Origin: Pannonibacter carbonis
Lineage (GTDB): Bacteria > Pseudomonadota > Alphaproteobacteria > Rhizobiales > Stappiaceae
Assembly (NCBI RefSeq): GCF_003012935.1
Contig: NZ_PUDR01000005.1
Coordinates: 1-64,000 of the forward strand
Direction: 5' to 3'
DNA length: 64,000 nucleotides
The position numbers and the translations under genes are program-made. A model generated the notes under the pieces. It saw only the letters and a list, made by a program, of their open reading frames with translations, searched no databases and was not told where the DNA came from. Shown here one piece after another: positions 1 through 11,895 of the stretch (position 1 is its first letter; each line of letters starts with the position of its first letter).

Positions 1-113
1 TCAAGCGTGATGATCATACTAGAGCACGACCTACATACCCCGAACGACGTCCCCACCTACTCTCAAAAAGTATTAATATATAGCATATTCAATATAATAG
101 TAGATTAAAATGG
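1..113. other. AT-rich stretch of unlike composition before radC fragment
   Basis: These bases hold no coding frame. From about 65 to 110 the sequence is strongly AT-rich with several stops, in sharp contrast to the GC-rich DNA after 114. It abuts the radC fragment exactly where the RadC reading frame loses similarity to the family. It could be the edge of an integrated element, or a contig-end or assembly artefact; the window alone cannot decide. Confidence 0.5.
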
Positions 114-278
114 GTGATGCACAACCACCCCTCCGGCGACCCGACGCCGTCGCGCGCGGACATCCAGATGACGCGGCAGATCATCGACATCGCCAAGCCG
201 CTGGGCATTGAAGTGCATGACCACATCATCGTTGCACGGGGTACGGAGGTAAGCTTCCGGGGCCTGCAATTGCTTTGA
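114..278 (+). pseudogene. radC: RadC C-terminal fragment (5'-truncated)
   Basis: The frame reads VMHNHPSGDPTPSRAD and ends with VSFRGLQLL before TGA at 276-278. This is the end of RadC (JAB1/MPN family), including the His-x-His-Pro and Ser-x-x-Asp part of the JAMM metal site. About 55 codons remain, whereas full RadC proteins are over 200 residues, so the helix-hairpin-helix domain and the catalytic glutamate region are missing. Upstream the frame runs into AT-rich DNA and a stop at 81-83. It is either a remnant cut by insertion or deletion, or a gene split by an assembly junction. The family call is firm; functional loss is inferred. Confidence 0.75.
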
Positions 279-395
279 TGCCCGCCTGTATTTCATTCCT
301 CCATGACCGGTGATCAGGTATTTTTAACTATATTCGTCGGCCTTTCCTTAAGGCGTCTGCGCTAACGTTCGCTGACACATGCAGGGTGGTCAAGG

Positions 396-2660
396 ATGGA
401 ACCGGCATCAAGCGCTCGAAGCGGCAAAATTGCCAACACGATCATCATGCCGGTGATCGGGATTGTGGCGCTTGCTGTTGTCTTCGTCTTTGCAATCCTT
501 GTCTGGTCATCCCGGCTCACCGATGAGGCAGCCGTCACCAGCGAACGCAACCTGTTGCAGGAGGCGATCCAGTTGCAGCTGGACCAGATCGCCAAGCAAC
601 AGGAAGGCGCTGCGGTCTGGGACGACGCATTCTTCCGCGCCGAACGGGGGATCGAGAACCGCGACTGGCTGCGCCATCATGTCTCCGCCTGGCTTGCCGA
701 GGGCTATGGCCACAGCCGCAGCCTGATCCTGGGAAGCAAGCGCGATATTCTCGTCGCCTTCGATCGCTCCGGTGACGGCAACTGGGCGAGCGAGCACCTG
801 CTGAACGCGCTGAAGGGCCCGATCGCCCGGGTTCGGGCCCGCTACATCAACAGTTTCGTGCGTACTCCATCCGGAACCTACAAGTTCCAGCCGGTCTATC
901 GCAATTTCCATCATTCCCTGTTCGAAACCGGTCTCGTACGCATCGATGCCGCGCCCTATTATTTTTCCGTGACAGCCATCGCCCCGGACCTGCACACCAT
1001 CGGCGCGGAGCGCGAGCCCCCGTCGGTGATCGTGAGTTTCGTACCGATCAACAGCCTTGCGCTTGGCCGCCTGTCGGAAATGGCCGGATTGTCGAGCATC
1101 GCCGCAACGCAGCCAAGCAATAGCCGCCACGGCATGGCAGACCTGATGCTGCGGGATCCGAACAACCAGCCCGTCGTGCGGCTGAACTGGGTGTCGAAAA
1201 GTCCCGGCTCTGAAATGCTGAACCGGATCCTGCCAGTGATGGTGATCCTGGCGCTCGCGGTCGCCGTCCTGACCGGCGTGCTGCTGAACTATGCCCGCTC
1301 GTCGACGCGCAAGCTTGCCAGCAGCGAGGCGAAGGCCGTCTATGCCGCCCAGCATGACAGCCTGACCGGCCTGCCGAACCGCGACTATTTCACCGGTCTT
1401 CTGACCCAGACCCTCGCCCATGCCTATGACGACAAGGGCCTGACGGCAGTGGTCTATATCGACCTGGACCATTTCAAGGATATCAACGACACCCTCGGCC
1501 ATGCGGCCGGAGACGAGGTGTTGCGCGCCGTAACCGCCCGGCTGCGCAGCGTCGTTCCTCCAACCGGCACGCTCGCGCGCATCTCTGGCGACGAGTTCGC
1601 AATGGTGCTCAGCCAGTGCTCGTCGCGCGCGCTGATCGAGTACCAGCTGAGCCGGGTGCAGGACGAGTTGATCCGCCCGGTCAAGGTGGCGGGAACAGAG
1701 CTGTTCGTCAGCCTGTCGATGGGCGCGGCGATCTCGCCACAGGACGGCACCGGGGCCGGCGAGTTGCTGCGCAAGGCCGATATCGCGCTCTATGATGCCA
1801 AGGCGAACGGACGCGGCCGCTGGTCGTTCTTCGATCCCTCGATGGAAGAATATGTCCAGACGCGCGACAACATCGCCCGTGAACTCCGCCGCGCCATCGA
1901 CAATGACGCGCTGGCTGTCGCCTACCAGCCGCAGCTGTCGTCGAAGACCGGCAAGATCACGGCCATCGAGACGCTTGTACGCTGGAACCATCCCGAGCGG
2001 GGCCCGATCAGTCCCGCAAGCTTCGTACCGATTGCCGAGGAAACCGGCCTGATCAATGACCTGGGTCTCTGGGTGCTGCGCCGCGCTTGCCGCGACGCGC
2101 ATCTGTGGCCGGATGTGATGATCTCGGTGAACATCTCGCCAACCCAGTTCCGCCATCCGCGCTTCATCGACCAGTTGATCGAAACGCTCGCCTCCTTTGA
2201 CCTGCCGCCATCGCGCCTGGAAATCGAGGTGACGGAATCGGTCTTTGCCGGCAAGGATATGGCCGTGCTCAACGTGATGAAGCGGCTGCGGGAACTCGGC
2301 ATCAAGATCGCGCTCGACGACTTCGGCTCCGGCTATTCATCACTCAGCTACCTGCGCCGTTTCCCCTTTGACATCCTCAAGATCGACCGGGACTTCATCC
2401 TGCCGGCCGGGGACTGCCCGCAGGCCCAGGCCATCCTGCGCACGATCATCGATCTTGGCGAAGCGCTGGGCATGACGGTCGTCGCCGAAGGCATCGAAAC
2501 GCCGGAGCAGATGGAATTCCTCACCTCGATCGGCTGCGAGCGGTTGCAGGGCTACTACATCAGCCGTCCGGGGCCCGCGAACGAGATTGCCCCGGTGATT
2601 GCCGGCAGCCTGATCGACAGCCGGGTCAAGATTGCCGCGAGCCAGCTGCGGGCGAGCTAG
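396..2660 (+). CDS. Membrane CHASE4-like GGDEF-EAL cyclic-di-GMP signalling protein
   Basis: This 754-residue inner-membrane protein is predicted to turn over cyclic-di-GMP. A first membrane segment lies near residues 15-38, followed by a periplasmic sensor of about 240 residues resembling CHASE4, and a second segment near 275-298. The GGDEF domain starts around HDSLTGLPNRDYF at about 320. Its signature reads RISGDEF near 395, so the first Gly is Ser, and no RxxD inhibitory site sits five residues before it. The EAL domain keeps ETLVRW (about 524), DDFGSGYSS, KIDRDF and VVAEGIET, so phosphodiesterase activity looks likely while cyclase activity is doubtful. It stands alone, convergent with meaB. 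The start at 396 gives a normal short cytoplasmic N-terminus. Confidence 0.9.
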   Translation: MEPASSARSGKIANTIIMPVIGIVALAVVFVFAILVWSSRLTDEAAVTSERNLLQEAIQLQLDQIAKQQEGAAVWDDAFFRAERGIENRDWLRHHVSAWLAEGYGHSRSLILGSKRDILVAFDRSGDGNWASEHLLNALKGPIARVRARYINSFVRTPSGTYKFQPVYRNFHHSLFETGLVRIDAAPYYFSVTAIAPDLHTIGAEREPPSVIVSFVPINSLALGRLSEMAGLSSIAATQPSNSRHGMADLMLRDPNNQPVVRLNWVSKSPGSEMLNRILPVMVILALAVAVLTGVLLNYARSSTRKLASSEAKAVYAAQHDSLTGLPNRDYFTGLLTQTLAHAYDDKGLTAVVYIDLDHFKDINDTLGHAAGDEVLRAVTARLRSVVPPTGTLARISGDEFAMVLSQCSSRALIEYQLSRVQDELIRPVKVAGTELFVSLSMGAAISPQDGTGAGELLRKADIALYDAKANGRGRWSFFDPSMEEYVQTRDNIARELRRAIDNDALAVAYQPQLSSKTGKITAIETLVRWNHPERGPISPASFVPIAEETGLINDLGLWVLRRACRDAHLWPDVMISVNISPTQFRHPRFIDQLIETLASFDLPPSRLEIEVTESVFAGKDMAVLNVMKRLRELGIKIALDDFGSGYSSLSYLRRFPFDILKIDRDFILPAGDCPQAQAILRTIIDLGEALGMTVVAEGIETPEQMEFLTSIGCERLQGYYISRPGPANEIAPVIAGSLIDSRVKIAASQLRAS

Positions 2661-2738
2661 GACTTTTCAGCTGAACAAGGCTGCCATGACCCGCTGATCG
2701 CCTTGAGGCGATGTATCAACTTCCTTGCCAGACCGGCT

Positions 2739-3689
2739 TCAGACGAGACCGAGCCGGGCGTCCAGATCCTGACGGATGGCTGCCATCGCCGCAAAAGGAC
2801 CGCCGGCAAGGGCCAGGCGAGCGGGGACATCGACGAGGCTGGCGCCTGCGCGGCCGTAACGGGTCAGGACAAAATCAGAAACCCAGTCCTGCTGCTGGGC
2901 AAGATAGCGGCTCGCGCCCTTGCCACTGGATGTCAGATAGGCCTGGTGGCGGGCGATGGCCTGCATCAGCTCCGCTGTCCCCTTGTCCTCCGCCGCTGAA
3001 ACGGTCAGCACCGGCACCGTCCAGTCCTGGCTGGCAAGGCGTGACAGGCTGAGCGCGCCCTCAACATCCGACTTCGCCCGCGCGGCGGCCGCACCCATGT
3101 CGGCCTTGGTGACGACGATGATGTCGGGCAGCTCCATGACACCGGCCTTCATGAACTGAAGGCTGTCGCCGGAGCCGGGCTGGATGCACAGGACGAGCGT
3201 GTCGACGGCGAATGCCACGTCCGCCTCTGACTGGCCGATACCAACCGATTCGACGATGACCTGATCCCGCGCGGCCCGGAACAGGGCAATGGCGGCGATG
3301 GCATGGTCGGAGAGGCCGCCGAGACGATCCCGCGCGGCCATGGAGCGCACGAAGATGCCCTGGTCTTCCGGATCGGTGGCAAGCCGCGTGCGGTCACCCA
3401 GCAGCGCCCCGCCGGTCAGCCGCGAGGACGGGTCCACTGCCAGAACGCCAACCGTGTCGCCAGCCGTGCGAAAGCCGCGGATCAACGCATTGGTGAGCGT
3501 CGACTTGCCGACGCCGGGAGGGCCCGTGAGGCCCAGCGCCCGGCCGGAGCCTTCTGAGACCGCAAGATCAAGCAGCGCCGCCAGACGGGCGCTGCCTTCT
3601 TCCGCTTCCAGCCGCGACAGGGCACGGGACAGCGCAAGCTTGCCGCCCTGCCGCAGAAGGGCGAGTGCCTCCCCTGCCCCATCGGTCAT
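2739..3689 (-). CDS. meaB: MeaB/ArgK-type G3E GTPase, methylmalonyl-CoA mutase chaperone
   Basis: This 316-residue GTPase belongs to the MeaB/ArgK family, which loads and protects the adenosylcobalamin cofactor of methylmalonyl-CoA mutase. The Walker A motif GPPGVGKST lies at 56-64, followed by the family-typical LAVDPSS and GALLGDRTRL stretches and VESVGIGQSEADV. The guanine-specificity motif reads TKAD where NKxD or TKAD is usual. The length fits the family. It starts 4 bases after the ppdK stop on the same strand, so it is probably cotranscribed. No mutase gene lies in the window, so the partner must be elsewhere. Confidence in the family is high; the client enzyme is inferred. Confidence 0.92.
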   Translation of the reverse strand: MTDGAGEALALLRQGGKLALSRALSRLEAEEGSARLAALLDLAVSEGSGRALGLTGPPGVGKSTLTNALIRGFRTAGDTVGVLAVDPSSRLTGGALLGDRTRLATDPEDQGIFVRSMAARDRLGGLSDHAIAAIALFRAARDQVIVESVGIGQSEADVAFAVDTLVLCIQPGSGDSLQFMKAGVMELPDIIVVTKADMGAAAARAKSDVEGALSLSRLASQDWTVPVLTVSAAEDKGTAELMQAIARHQAYLTSSGKGASRYLAQQQDWVSDFVLTRYGRAGASLVDVPARLALAGGPFAAMAAIRQDLDARLGLV

Positions 3690-3693
3690 GGCG

Positions 3694-6357
<2,664 letters not shown>

Positions 6358-6702
6358 TCCCGCCTCCGTCCTCACAGCAGGTCCCGCAGGTTCCTGCTGG
6401 TCACTTCAGGTCCAGGACCGGAGAACCCGGTGCCCGGAGCAGGCGTATTCCTGCTACGTCAAGGGGGGGCGACACAAGCCTTTTTTGCACTGCAACCGAC
6501 CAAAGCGCACAACAGCCGGCTTGGTAATTGGTCTACCATGCACAGGGATTTGACCACGGGTTTGGTGCAAGCCGAGCACAGTTGCTTGCCGCATCGCCAC
6601 AAACCCGCCACTGTCGTCTGAGTTCACTGGACGAACCTGAATCGGTCCGGCTCCGGCCATGCATCCGATACGCTCGTCCTGCGAGGTTACCTGCGAGGAT
6701 CA
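6358..6702. other. Divergent intergenic region between ppdK and TPR gene
   Basis: This 345-base gap lies between the divergent starts of ppdK and the TPR gene and must hold promoters for both. The only landmarks I trust are the ppdK Shine-Dalgarno (GGAGG on the minus strand near 6364) and a GAGG before the TPR start at 6703. I see no conserved gene, RNA structure or repeat in it. Confidence 0.5.
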
Positions 6703-8517
6703 ATGAAGAACGTCATCGCCGCGCCGAGGAAACTCCGGCTGATCTCCCGCTTCCGCCTGCGGGGGCTGCTGACAACCGCGCTGGTCGCCCTTGCCATACC
6801 GGCCCTTGTCGCACCGGCCCTCGTTGTGCCCGTTCATGCATCCCAGACTGCGGAGCCGGTGCGCCCCGGGACACCGGATGATCTGAATATTACCCAGTCC
6901 GGCAGCTACCTGTCCGGGCGGCTGGCCACCCGCGTGAAGGACTTTGCGTCCGCCGCCGCCTTCTATGAAGAGACGCTGGCGACGGACCCGCAGAACCCGT
7001 TCCTGCTGGAACGCACCTTCATGCTGAAGATGGCCAATGGCGAGATTGACTTCGCCGGCGAGCTGGCGCGCGATCTCGATGCAATGAAGCTCGGGAATTT
7101 CCTCGGCTACCTGGTCACCTCGGTCAACCTGGCACAGGACAAGAAGTTCCGTTCCGCTGCCTCGGCGCTGAAGAATGATCCCGGCGGCGGCCCGCTGGCC
7201 GAACTGACCCTGACCCTGGCCAAGGCCTGGATGGAGGCGGGTGCTGGCGAAGTCGACAAGGCACTGTCGCGGATCGATGGCCTCAAGGGTCCCGAATGGT
7301 TCGACGTGTTCAAGGCCAACCATGCGGCCCTGATTGCGCAGAACGCCGGCCGGCCCAAGCTGGCGCTGGAGCGCATCGAGGCCGCCTATAACGCTGACCG
7401 CGGTGCACTGCGTGTTGCTGATTCCTATGCCCGCCTGCTGGCCAGCAATGGCAAGAAGAAGGAAGCACTGGCCGTTCTGGCCGAATATGACGAGATTGTC
7501 CCCGGCCATCCGCTGCTGAAAGCCAGTCGCGAGGCCATCGAATCGGGCAAGAAGATCCCGCCACTGGTCAAGAGCCCGCTGCTGGGGGTCGCAGAACTGC
7601 TGAATGGTCTAGGCTCGGCCATTGGCCGGGATGGCGCCGAGGAACTCGCCGCTGCCTATCTGAACCTGTCGCTCTATCTCAACCCGGATGCCGATTTTGC
7701 AGCTATCGCGCTCGGCGGCCTCCATGAGCGGATGAACAATCCGCAGCGCGCCATCGAAGCGCTGGAACAGGTGCCGCAGTCCTCTCCGCTGAAGCGGGAT
7801 GCGGAAATCCAGATCGCCCTGAACTTCAATGCCCTGGAAAAGGTCGACGAGGCCCGGGCGCATCTGGAAGCGCTGATCAAGCAGGACCCGAGCGACCTGG
7901 AGGCGATCACCTCGCTCGGCAACGTGCTGCGAGCGCACAAGATGTTTGCCGAAGCCGAGAAAATCTATTCGGGCGGCATCGATACGGTGAAGGACACCGA
8001 TGGGCGGCACTGGGCCCTGTTCTACTACCGGGGCATCTGCCGCGAGCGGTTAAAGCAATGGGACGGAGCCGAGGCAGACCTGCGCAAGGCATTGGAGCTC
8101 TATCCGGACCAGCCGATGGTGCTGAATTACCTCGGCTATTCGCTGGTTGACCAGAACCTGAAGCTTGATGAAGCTCTTGGCATGATCAAGAAGGCGGTCG
8201 CCCTGCGCCCGAGCGATGGCTACATTGTCGACAGCCTGGGCTGGGCCTATTACCGGCTTGGCCGCTACGAGGACGCCGTCAAGGAACTGGAACGCGCCGT
8301 CGAACTGCGCCCCGGCGATCCGACCATCAACGATCACCTCGGCGACGCCTACTGGAAAGTCGGACGGCGACTGGAAGCCCGGTTCCAGTGGAACCATGCC
8401 CGCGACCTGAGCCCGGAGCCGGAAGACCTGCCGAAGATCCTCGACAAGATCGCCAATGGCCTGATGGACGAGCCGGCAACGCCAACAGCCGCCAACACCA
8501 GCGGCAACGGCGGCTGA
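6703..8517 (+). CDS. Exported tetratricopeptide-repeat protein
   Basis: The 604-residue product starts with a long basic segment and a hydrophobic stretch ending in VHA near 46, consistent with a signal peptide or anchor. The rest is a series of helical repeats. The clearest TPR units are near 340-520, for example GDAYWKVGR and LGWAYYRLGRYEDAV. Such proteins usually act as protein-interaction scaffolds; the substrate is unknown. A GAGG lies upstream of ATG 6703. The stop is 7 bases before ispE, so the two are probably one transcript. This TPR-ispE pairing is familiar to me from Rhizobiales genomes. No specific function can be assigned. Confidence 0.88.
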   Translation: MKNVIAAPRKLRLISRFRLRGLLTTALVALAIPALVAPALVVPVHASQTAEPVRPGTPDDLNITQSGSYLSGRLATRVKDFASAAAFYEETLATDPQNPFLLERTFMLKMANGEIDFAGELARDLDAMKLGNFLGYLVTSVNLAQDKKFRSAASALKNDPGGGPLAELTLTLAKAWMEAGAGEVDKALSRIDGLKGPEWFDVFKANHAALIAQNAGRPKLALERIEAAYNADRGALRVADSYARLLASNGKKKEALAVLAEYDEIVPGHPLLKASREAIESGKKIPPLVKSPLLGVAELLNGLGSAIGRDGAEELAAAYLNLSLYLNPDADFAAIALGGLHERMNNPQRAIEALEQVPQSSPLKRDAEIQIALNFNALEKVDEARAHLEALIKQDPSDLEAITSLGNVLRAHKMFAEAEKIYSGGIDTVKDTDGRHWALFYYRGICRERLKQWDGAEADLRKALELYPDQPMVLNYLGYSLVDQNLKLDEALGMIKKAVALRPSDGYIVDSLGWAYYRLGRYEDAVKELERAVELRPGDPTINDHLGDAYWKVGRRLEARFQWNHARDLSPEPEDLPKILDKIANGLMDEPATPTAANTSGNGG

Positions 8518-8524
8518 GGTTGCG

Positions 8525-9439
8525 ATGAGCGACAGGGATGAAAGCCCGGAGGCGCGGCGCGGGCCGCCGCCGCCCCGGGTGCAGTTGGCGCGCGCCAAGG
8601 TCAATCTGGCGCTGCATGTCACCGGACAGAGGGCAGATGGCTATCATCTCATCGACAGTCTGGTGGTGTTTCCGGCCATCGGTGATGTGCTGCTGCTCGA
8701 GCCGGCGGATCAACTGGATCTTGCCATCGAGGGCCCGTTTGCCGGCGAGCTGAAAGGCGAGGATCCCGCCAGCAACCTGGTCCTGCGCGCCGTTCGGGCC
8801 TTGGCCCTGCGGCTGGAGACGGCGGAGCCGGCCTATCACCTGCGTCTGACGAAGCGCCTGCCGGTTGCCTCCGGCATCGGCGGCGGCTCGGCCGATGCGG
8901 CGGCAGCCCTGCGCCTGATGGCACAGCACAGCGGCACGCCCGTTCCCGATGCAATGCTGGCGGAAATCGCAGCAAGCCTCGGCGCCGATGTGCCGGTGTG
9001 CCTCAGTCAGAGTGCCAGCCGCATGCGCGGCATCGGCGAGGAACTGTTACCCTTGCCGAAACTGCCCCAGCTCGGCCTGGTTCTGGTCAACCCGCGCCAG
9101 AAGGTGGCAACGCCGGACGTATTCAAGGCCCTGACAAGGCGCGACAATGCCGCCTTGCCGGACATTCCGGATGGCTTTGCCGACGCCGCAGCGCTGCTGG
9201 AGTATCTCAACAACGCGCGCAATGACCTTGAAGCGCCAGCCATCTCGATCTGTCCGGCCATCGGCGAGGTTCTGACAATTCTGAAGGCCGACCCGCGCAT
9301 TTCCCTCGCACGGATGTCCGGATCAGGGGCGACCTGCTTTGCCCTTTGCGCGGCGACTGAGGTTCAAGGGCTGGTCAGCGACCTGTCACGCAAGCATCCC
9401 GGCTGGTGGGTGGCGGGAAGCCCAACTCTGCAGGCATGA
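8525..9439 (+). CDS. ispE: 4-diphosphocytidyl-2-C-methyl-D-erythritol kinase
   Basis: IspE phosphorylates CDP-methylerythritol in the MEP pathway to isopentenyl diphosphate. The 304-residue protein shows the GHMP kinase pattern: ARAKVNLALHV near residue 20, the ATP-binding PVASGIGGGSADAA at about 113-126, and the C-terminal RMSGSGATCFAL. The length is normal. It follows the TPR gene by 7 bases. On the opposite strand after a shared gap is a polyprenyl diphosphate synthase, which consumes the pathway's products, so the locus groups isoprenoid functions. Confidence 0.95.
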   Translation: MSDRDESPEARRGPPPPRVQLARAKVNLALHVTGQRADGYHLIDSLVVFPAIGDVLLLEPADQLDLAIEGPFAGELKGEDPASNLVLRAVRALALRLETAEPAYHLRLTKRLPVASGIGGGSADAAAALRLMAQHSGTPVPDAMLAEIAASLGADVPVCLSQSASRMRGIGEELLPLPKLPQLGLVLVNPRQKVATPDVFKALTRRDNAALPDIPDGFADAAALLEYLNNARNDLEAPAISICPAIGEVLTILKADPRISLARMSGSGATCFALCAATEVQGLVSDLSRKHPGWWVAGSPTLQA

Positions 9440-9452
9440 CGTCTTGACCAAC

Positions 9453-9482
9453 AAAAAACGGTCCCGGCTCAAGGCCGGGACC
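9453..9482 (-). terminator. Rho-independent terminator of polyprenyl synthase gene
   Basis: Arms GGTCCCGGC (9460-9468) and GCCGGGACC (9474-9482) form a 9-bp stem with a 5-base loop. On the minus strand the stem is followed by GTTTTTTG, so it terminates the gene ending at 9530. The same stem core recurs as a pair at 53201-53269. Confidence 0.8.
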
Positions 9483-9529
9483 GCGCGGAGAGTAGTCTGG
9501 TTTCGATGACCGGAACTGGCTGGTTCGCG

Positions 9530-10555
9530 TCAGCTGACGCGGGCGATGCAGAACTCGACGGCATCGGCCAGTGCCTGACGGTGCGCGGTATCCGGCAGCG
9601 CCTCAAGGGCAGCCAGGGCGCTGGCACCGTAGTGACTTGCGCGCAGGATGGTCTCCTCGATCGCCCCATGCTGGCGCAGCAAGGCGATTGCGTGGTCAAG
9701 ATCACCGTCGCGGATGTCACCGGTTTCGAGGCAACGCTTCCAGAAGGCGCGGTCCTCGTCGGAGCCGCGCTCGAGCGCCACAACCACCGGCAAGGTGATC
9801 TTGCCTTCCCGGAAATCGTCACCGACCTGCTTGCCAAGGTCAGCCGACGAGCCGCCGTAATCAAGGGCATCGTCGACGAGCTGGAACGCGAGGCCAAGAT
9901 CCATGCCATAGCGGCGGGCGGCGGCGCAGATCTCGGCGCTCTGGCCGGAAATCACCGGGCCAACCTCTGCGGCAGCAGCAAACAGCGCCGCCGTCTTGGC
10001 TTCGATGACCTTGAGATAAGCAGCTTCCGTGGTGGCGATGTTCTTGGCCGCGCCCAGCTGCATCACCTCGCCTTCCGCGATCACGGCGGAGGCTTCGGCC
10101 AGGATGCGCAGGGCTTCGAGCGAACCGACATCGACCATCATCTTGAAGGCCTGGCCGAGCAGATAGTCACCGACCAGAACGCTGGCCTGGTTGCCCCAGA
10201 GCTTGCGTGCGGCCAACTTGCCCCGGCGCATGTCGCTCTCGTCGACCACATCGTCATGCAGAAGCGTGGCGGTGTGCATGAACTCGACGCTGGCAGCCAG
10301 AATGACATGGCCGTTGCCGGCATAGCCAAACATGCCGGCGAGCGCGAGGGTCAGCATCGGCCGGAGCCGCTTGCCACCGGAATCGATCAGATGCTTGGCG
10401 ATGACCGGGATCAGCTCGACATTCGAACCCGCCTTCGACAGGATCAACTCGTTGACCTTCTGCATGTCGGCGGCAACGAGATCAACGAGAAGCTGGATGC
10501 CCGGCTGGGCGCGGCTTTTATCCGGTGCGGAAGCGACAAGGGCTGCCAAATGCAC
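9530..10555 (-). CDS. Long-chain polyprenyl diphosphate synthase (octaprenyl/decaprenyl type)
   Basis: This 341-residue trans-prenyltransferase makes the isoprenoid side chain, most likely for ubiquinone. The first Asp-rich motif reads LLHDDVVDESDMRRG near residue 98 and the second QLVDDALDYGG near 226, both intact. Alphaproteobacteria usually carry decaprenyl (Q10) or octaprenyl enzymes; the sequence alone does not tell me the chain length, so no symbol is given. It is transcribed alone, divergent from the DUF2007 gene, and ends in a clear terminator. Confidence 0.92.
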   Translation of the reverse strand: MHLAALVASAPDKSRAQPGIQLLVDLVAADMQKVNELILSKAGSNVELIPVIAKHLIDSGGKRLRPMLTLALAGMFGYAGNGHVILAASVEFMHTATLLHDDVVDESDMRRGKLAARKLWGNQASVLVGDYLLGQAFKMMVDVGSLEALRILAEASAVIAEGEVMQLGAAKNIATTEAAYLKVIEAKTAALFAAAAEVGPVISGQSAEICAAARRYGMDLGLAFQLVDDALDYGGSSADLGKQVGDDFREGKITLPVVVALERGSDEDRAFWKRCLETGDIRDGDLDHAIALLRQHGAIEETILRASHYGASALAALEALPDTAHRQALADAVEFCIARVS

Positions 10556-10739
10556 TCTCCCAACGGGTCTGGCGAGGGGTCAGGTTTTGGCGGACAATAG
10601 GCACCTCGGCCGTCCGGGGCAAGGGAGCATTCAATTGACAAACCGTTGAACAGACTTGTCCACGACGCAGCAGGCGGCATAAAGCTTGGAACTGCCGTCC
10701 TGCCTGCCGGCCAACAACTCGCCAAGGACCCGGAAGATC

Positions 10740-10970
10740 ATGGAAGAACTGCTCAGAACCAATGATCCCGTGATCATTTCTGTCGTCGGCTCATTGCTGG
10801 GCCAGGCGGGAATCGCGCATTTTGTCGCGGATGGCAACATGAGCATCCTGGAAGGCTCGCTGGGCATCATTCCGCGCCGGGTGATGGTGGACAGCGACGA
10901 CATCGACACCGCCCGCCGGCTGATGCGTGACGCCGAACTCGGCCATGAATTGAGTGATCCACGCAAATGA
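10740..10970 (+). CDS. DUF2007 small protein
   Basis: The 76-residue product fits the DUF2007 family (putative signal-transducing small proteins): MEELLRTNDPVIISVVGSLL at the start, then a short ferredoxin-like fold ending in DDIDTARRLMRDAEL. The frame is open from 10686, but ATG 10740 gives the family-typical start; an AAGGA lies about 16 bases upstream. Its stop overlaps the start of the methyltransferase gene as ATGA, indicating translational coupling. The molecular role of the family is unknown to me. Confidence 0.8.
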   Translation: MEELLRTNDPVIISVVGSLLGQAGIAHFVADGNMSILEGSLGIIPRRVMVDSDDIDTARRLMRDAELGHELSDPRK

Positions 10971-11761
10971 CGGGTGATGCTGCGCCTGCGACGACGCGGG
11001 ATGCATTTCTGGGTGGTCTTGTCACCGTGGAACAACCGGCCAAGGGTCGGCATCGCGCCGGGCTCGACGCGGTCTACCTCGCCGCCGCCCTGCCCGATGC
11101 CACGACTGGCCATGTGGTGGATCTGGGCGCAGGCGTCGGCACCGCCGGTTTCTGCGCCGCCGCCCGGCTTTGCGACATTACCGTCACCCTCGTGGACAAT
11201 GATGCGCTGGTGCTGGACCTGGCGCGCAGCAGCCTGACCGCCCCGCTCAATGCCGCATTTGCATCACGGGTGCAGGTGCTGGCCGCTGACATCACGGCGA
11301 AAGGCGCCGCGCGCCATGCCAGCGGCCTGACGCCGGGCATGGCCGATCACGTCATCATGAATCCGCCCTACTATCCGGCGCGCCAGTTCCGCTCCTCGCC
11401 GGCGGATGCAAGGGCGCAGGCACACATGCTGGACGAACGGGGCCTGGAGCCCTGGGCCCGCACTGCGGCCGATATCCTGCGCGAAGGCGGATCATTGACG
11501 GTCATCTTCCGCGCCGACGGCTTGCAGGAGGTGCTGGAGGTGCTGCAGGGCCGCTTCGGCGCCATCGACATCATCCCCCTGCGTCCGCGCCCGGACGCTG
11601 CCGCCACCCGCATCCTGCTGCGCGCCATCCGCGCCAGCCGCGCGCCGCTGCGCCTGATGCCAGGCTTTGTGCTGCATGAAGGCGACGGCTCGGAGTTTCT
11701 CCCCGAGGCAAAGGCCGTGATGCGCGATGGCAAGGGGCTGGACCTGCAGCCTAGACCTTGA
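10967..11761 (+). CDS. TrmN6/YfiC-like N6-adenine methyltransferase
   Basis: This 264-residue S-adenosylmethionine-dependent methyltransferase has the cofactor loop VDLGAGVGTAG near residue 50 and the adenine-N6 catalytic motif NPPYY near 130. It resembles TrmN6/YfiC, which methylates A37 of tRNA-Val, but could act on another RNA or on a protein. It overlaps the DUF2007 gene by 4 bases and so belongs to the same operon. The length is close to family norm. Confidence 0.85.
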   Translation: MTGDAAPATTRDAFLGGLVTVEQPAKGRHRAGLDAVYLAAALPDATTGHVVDLGAGVGTAGFCAAARLCDITVTLVDNDALVLDLARSSLTAPLNAAFASRVQVLAADITAKGAARHASGLTPGMADHVIMNPPYYPARQFRSSPADARAQAHMLDERGLEPWARTAADILREGGSLTVIFRADGLQEVLEVLQGRFGAIDIIPLRPRPDAAATRILLRAIRASRAPLRLMPGFVLHEGDGSEFLPEAKAVMRDGKGLDLQPRP

Positions 11762-11895
11762 GTGGCAGATTTGGGGTCCAACCCCGCAGCATCAGAAATC
11801 TTGCCGTAAATCTTGGCACGAGGATGCTTCGGCAGCGTCACGACGGCGATGACGACGCAGACCTGATTGCATGAGAAATGCCAAGGAGTACGCTC

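Noticed and set aside
507..2156. A 549-codon open frame antisense to the first GGDEF-EAL gene
   Set aside because: It is a by-product of GC-rich codon bias. The plus-strand frame has clear GGDEF and EAL motifs and the antisense product resembles nothing.
2697..2712. Short ATCGCC/GGCGAT stem between the GGDEF-EAL gene and meaB as a terminator
   Set aside because: Six base pairs and no T-run on either strand, so the evidence is too weak.
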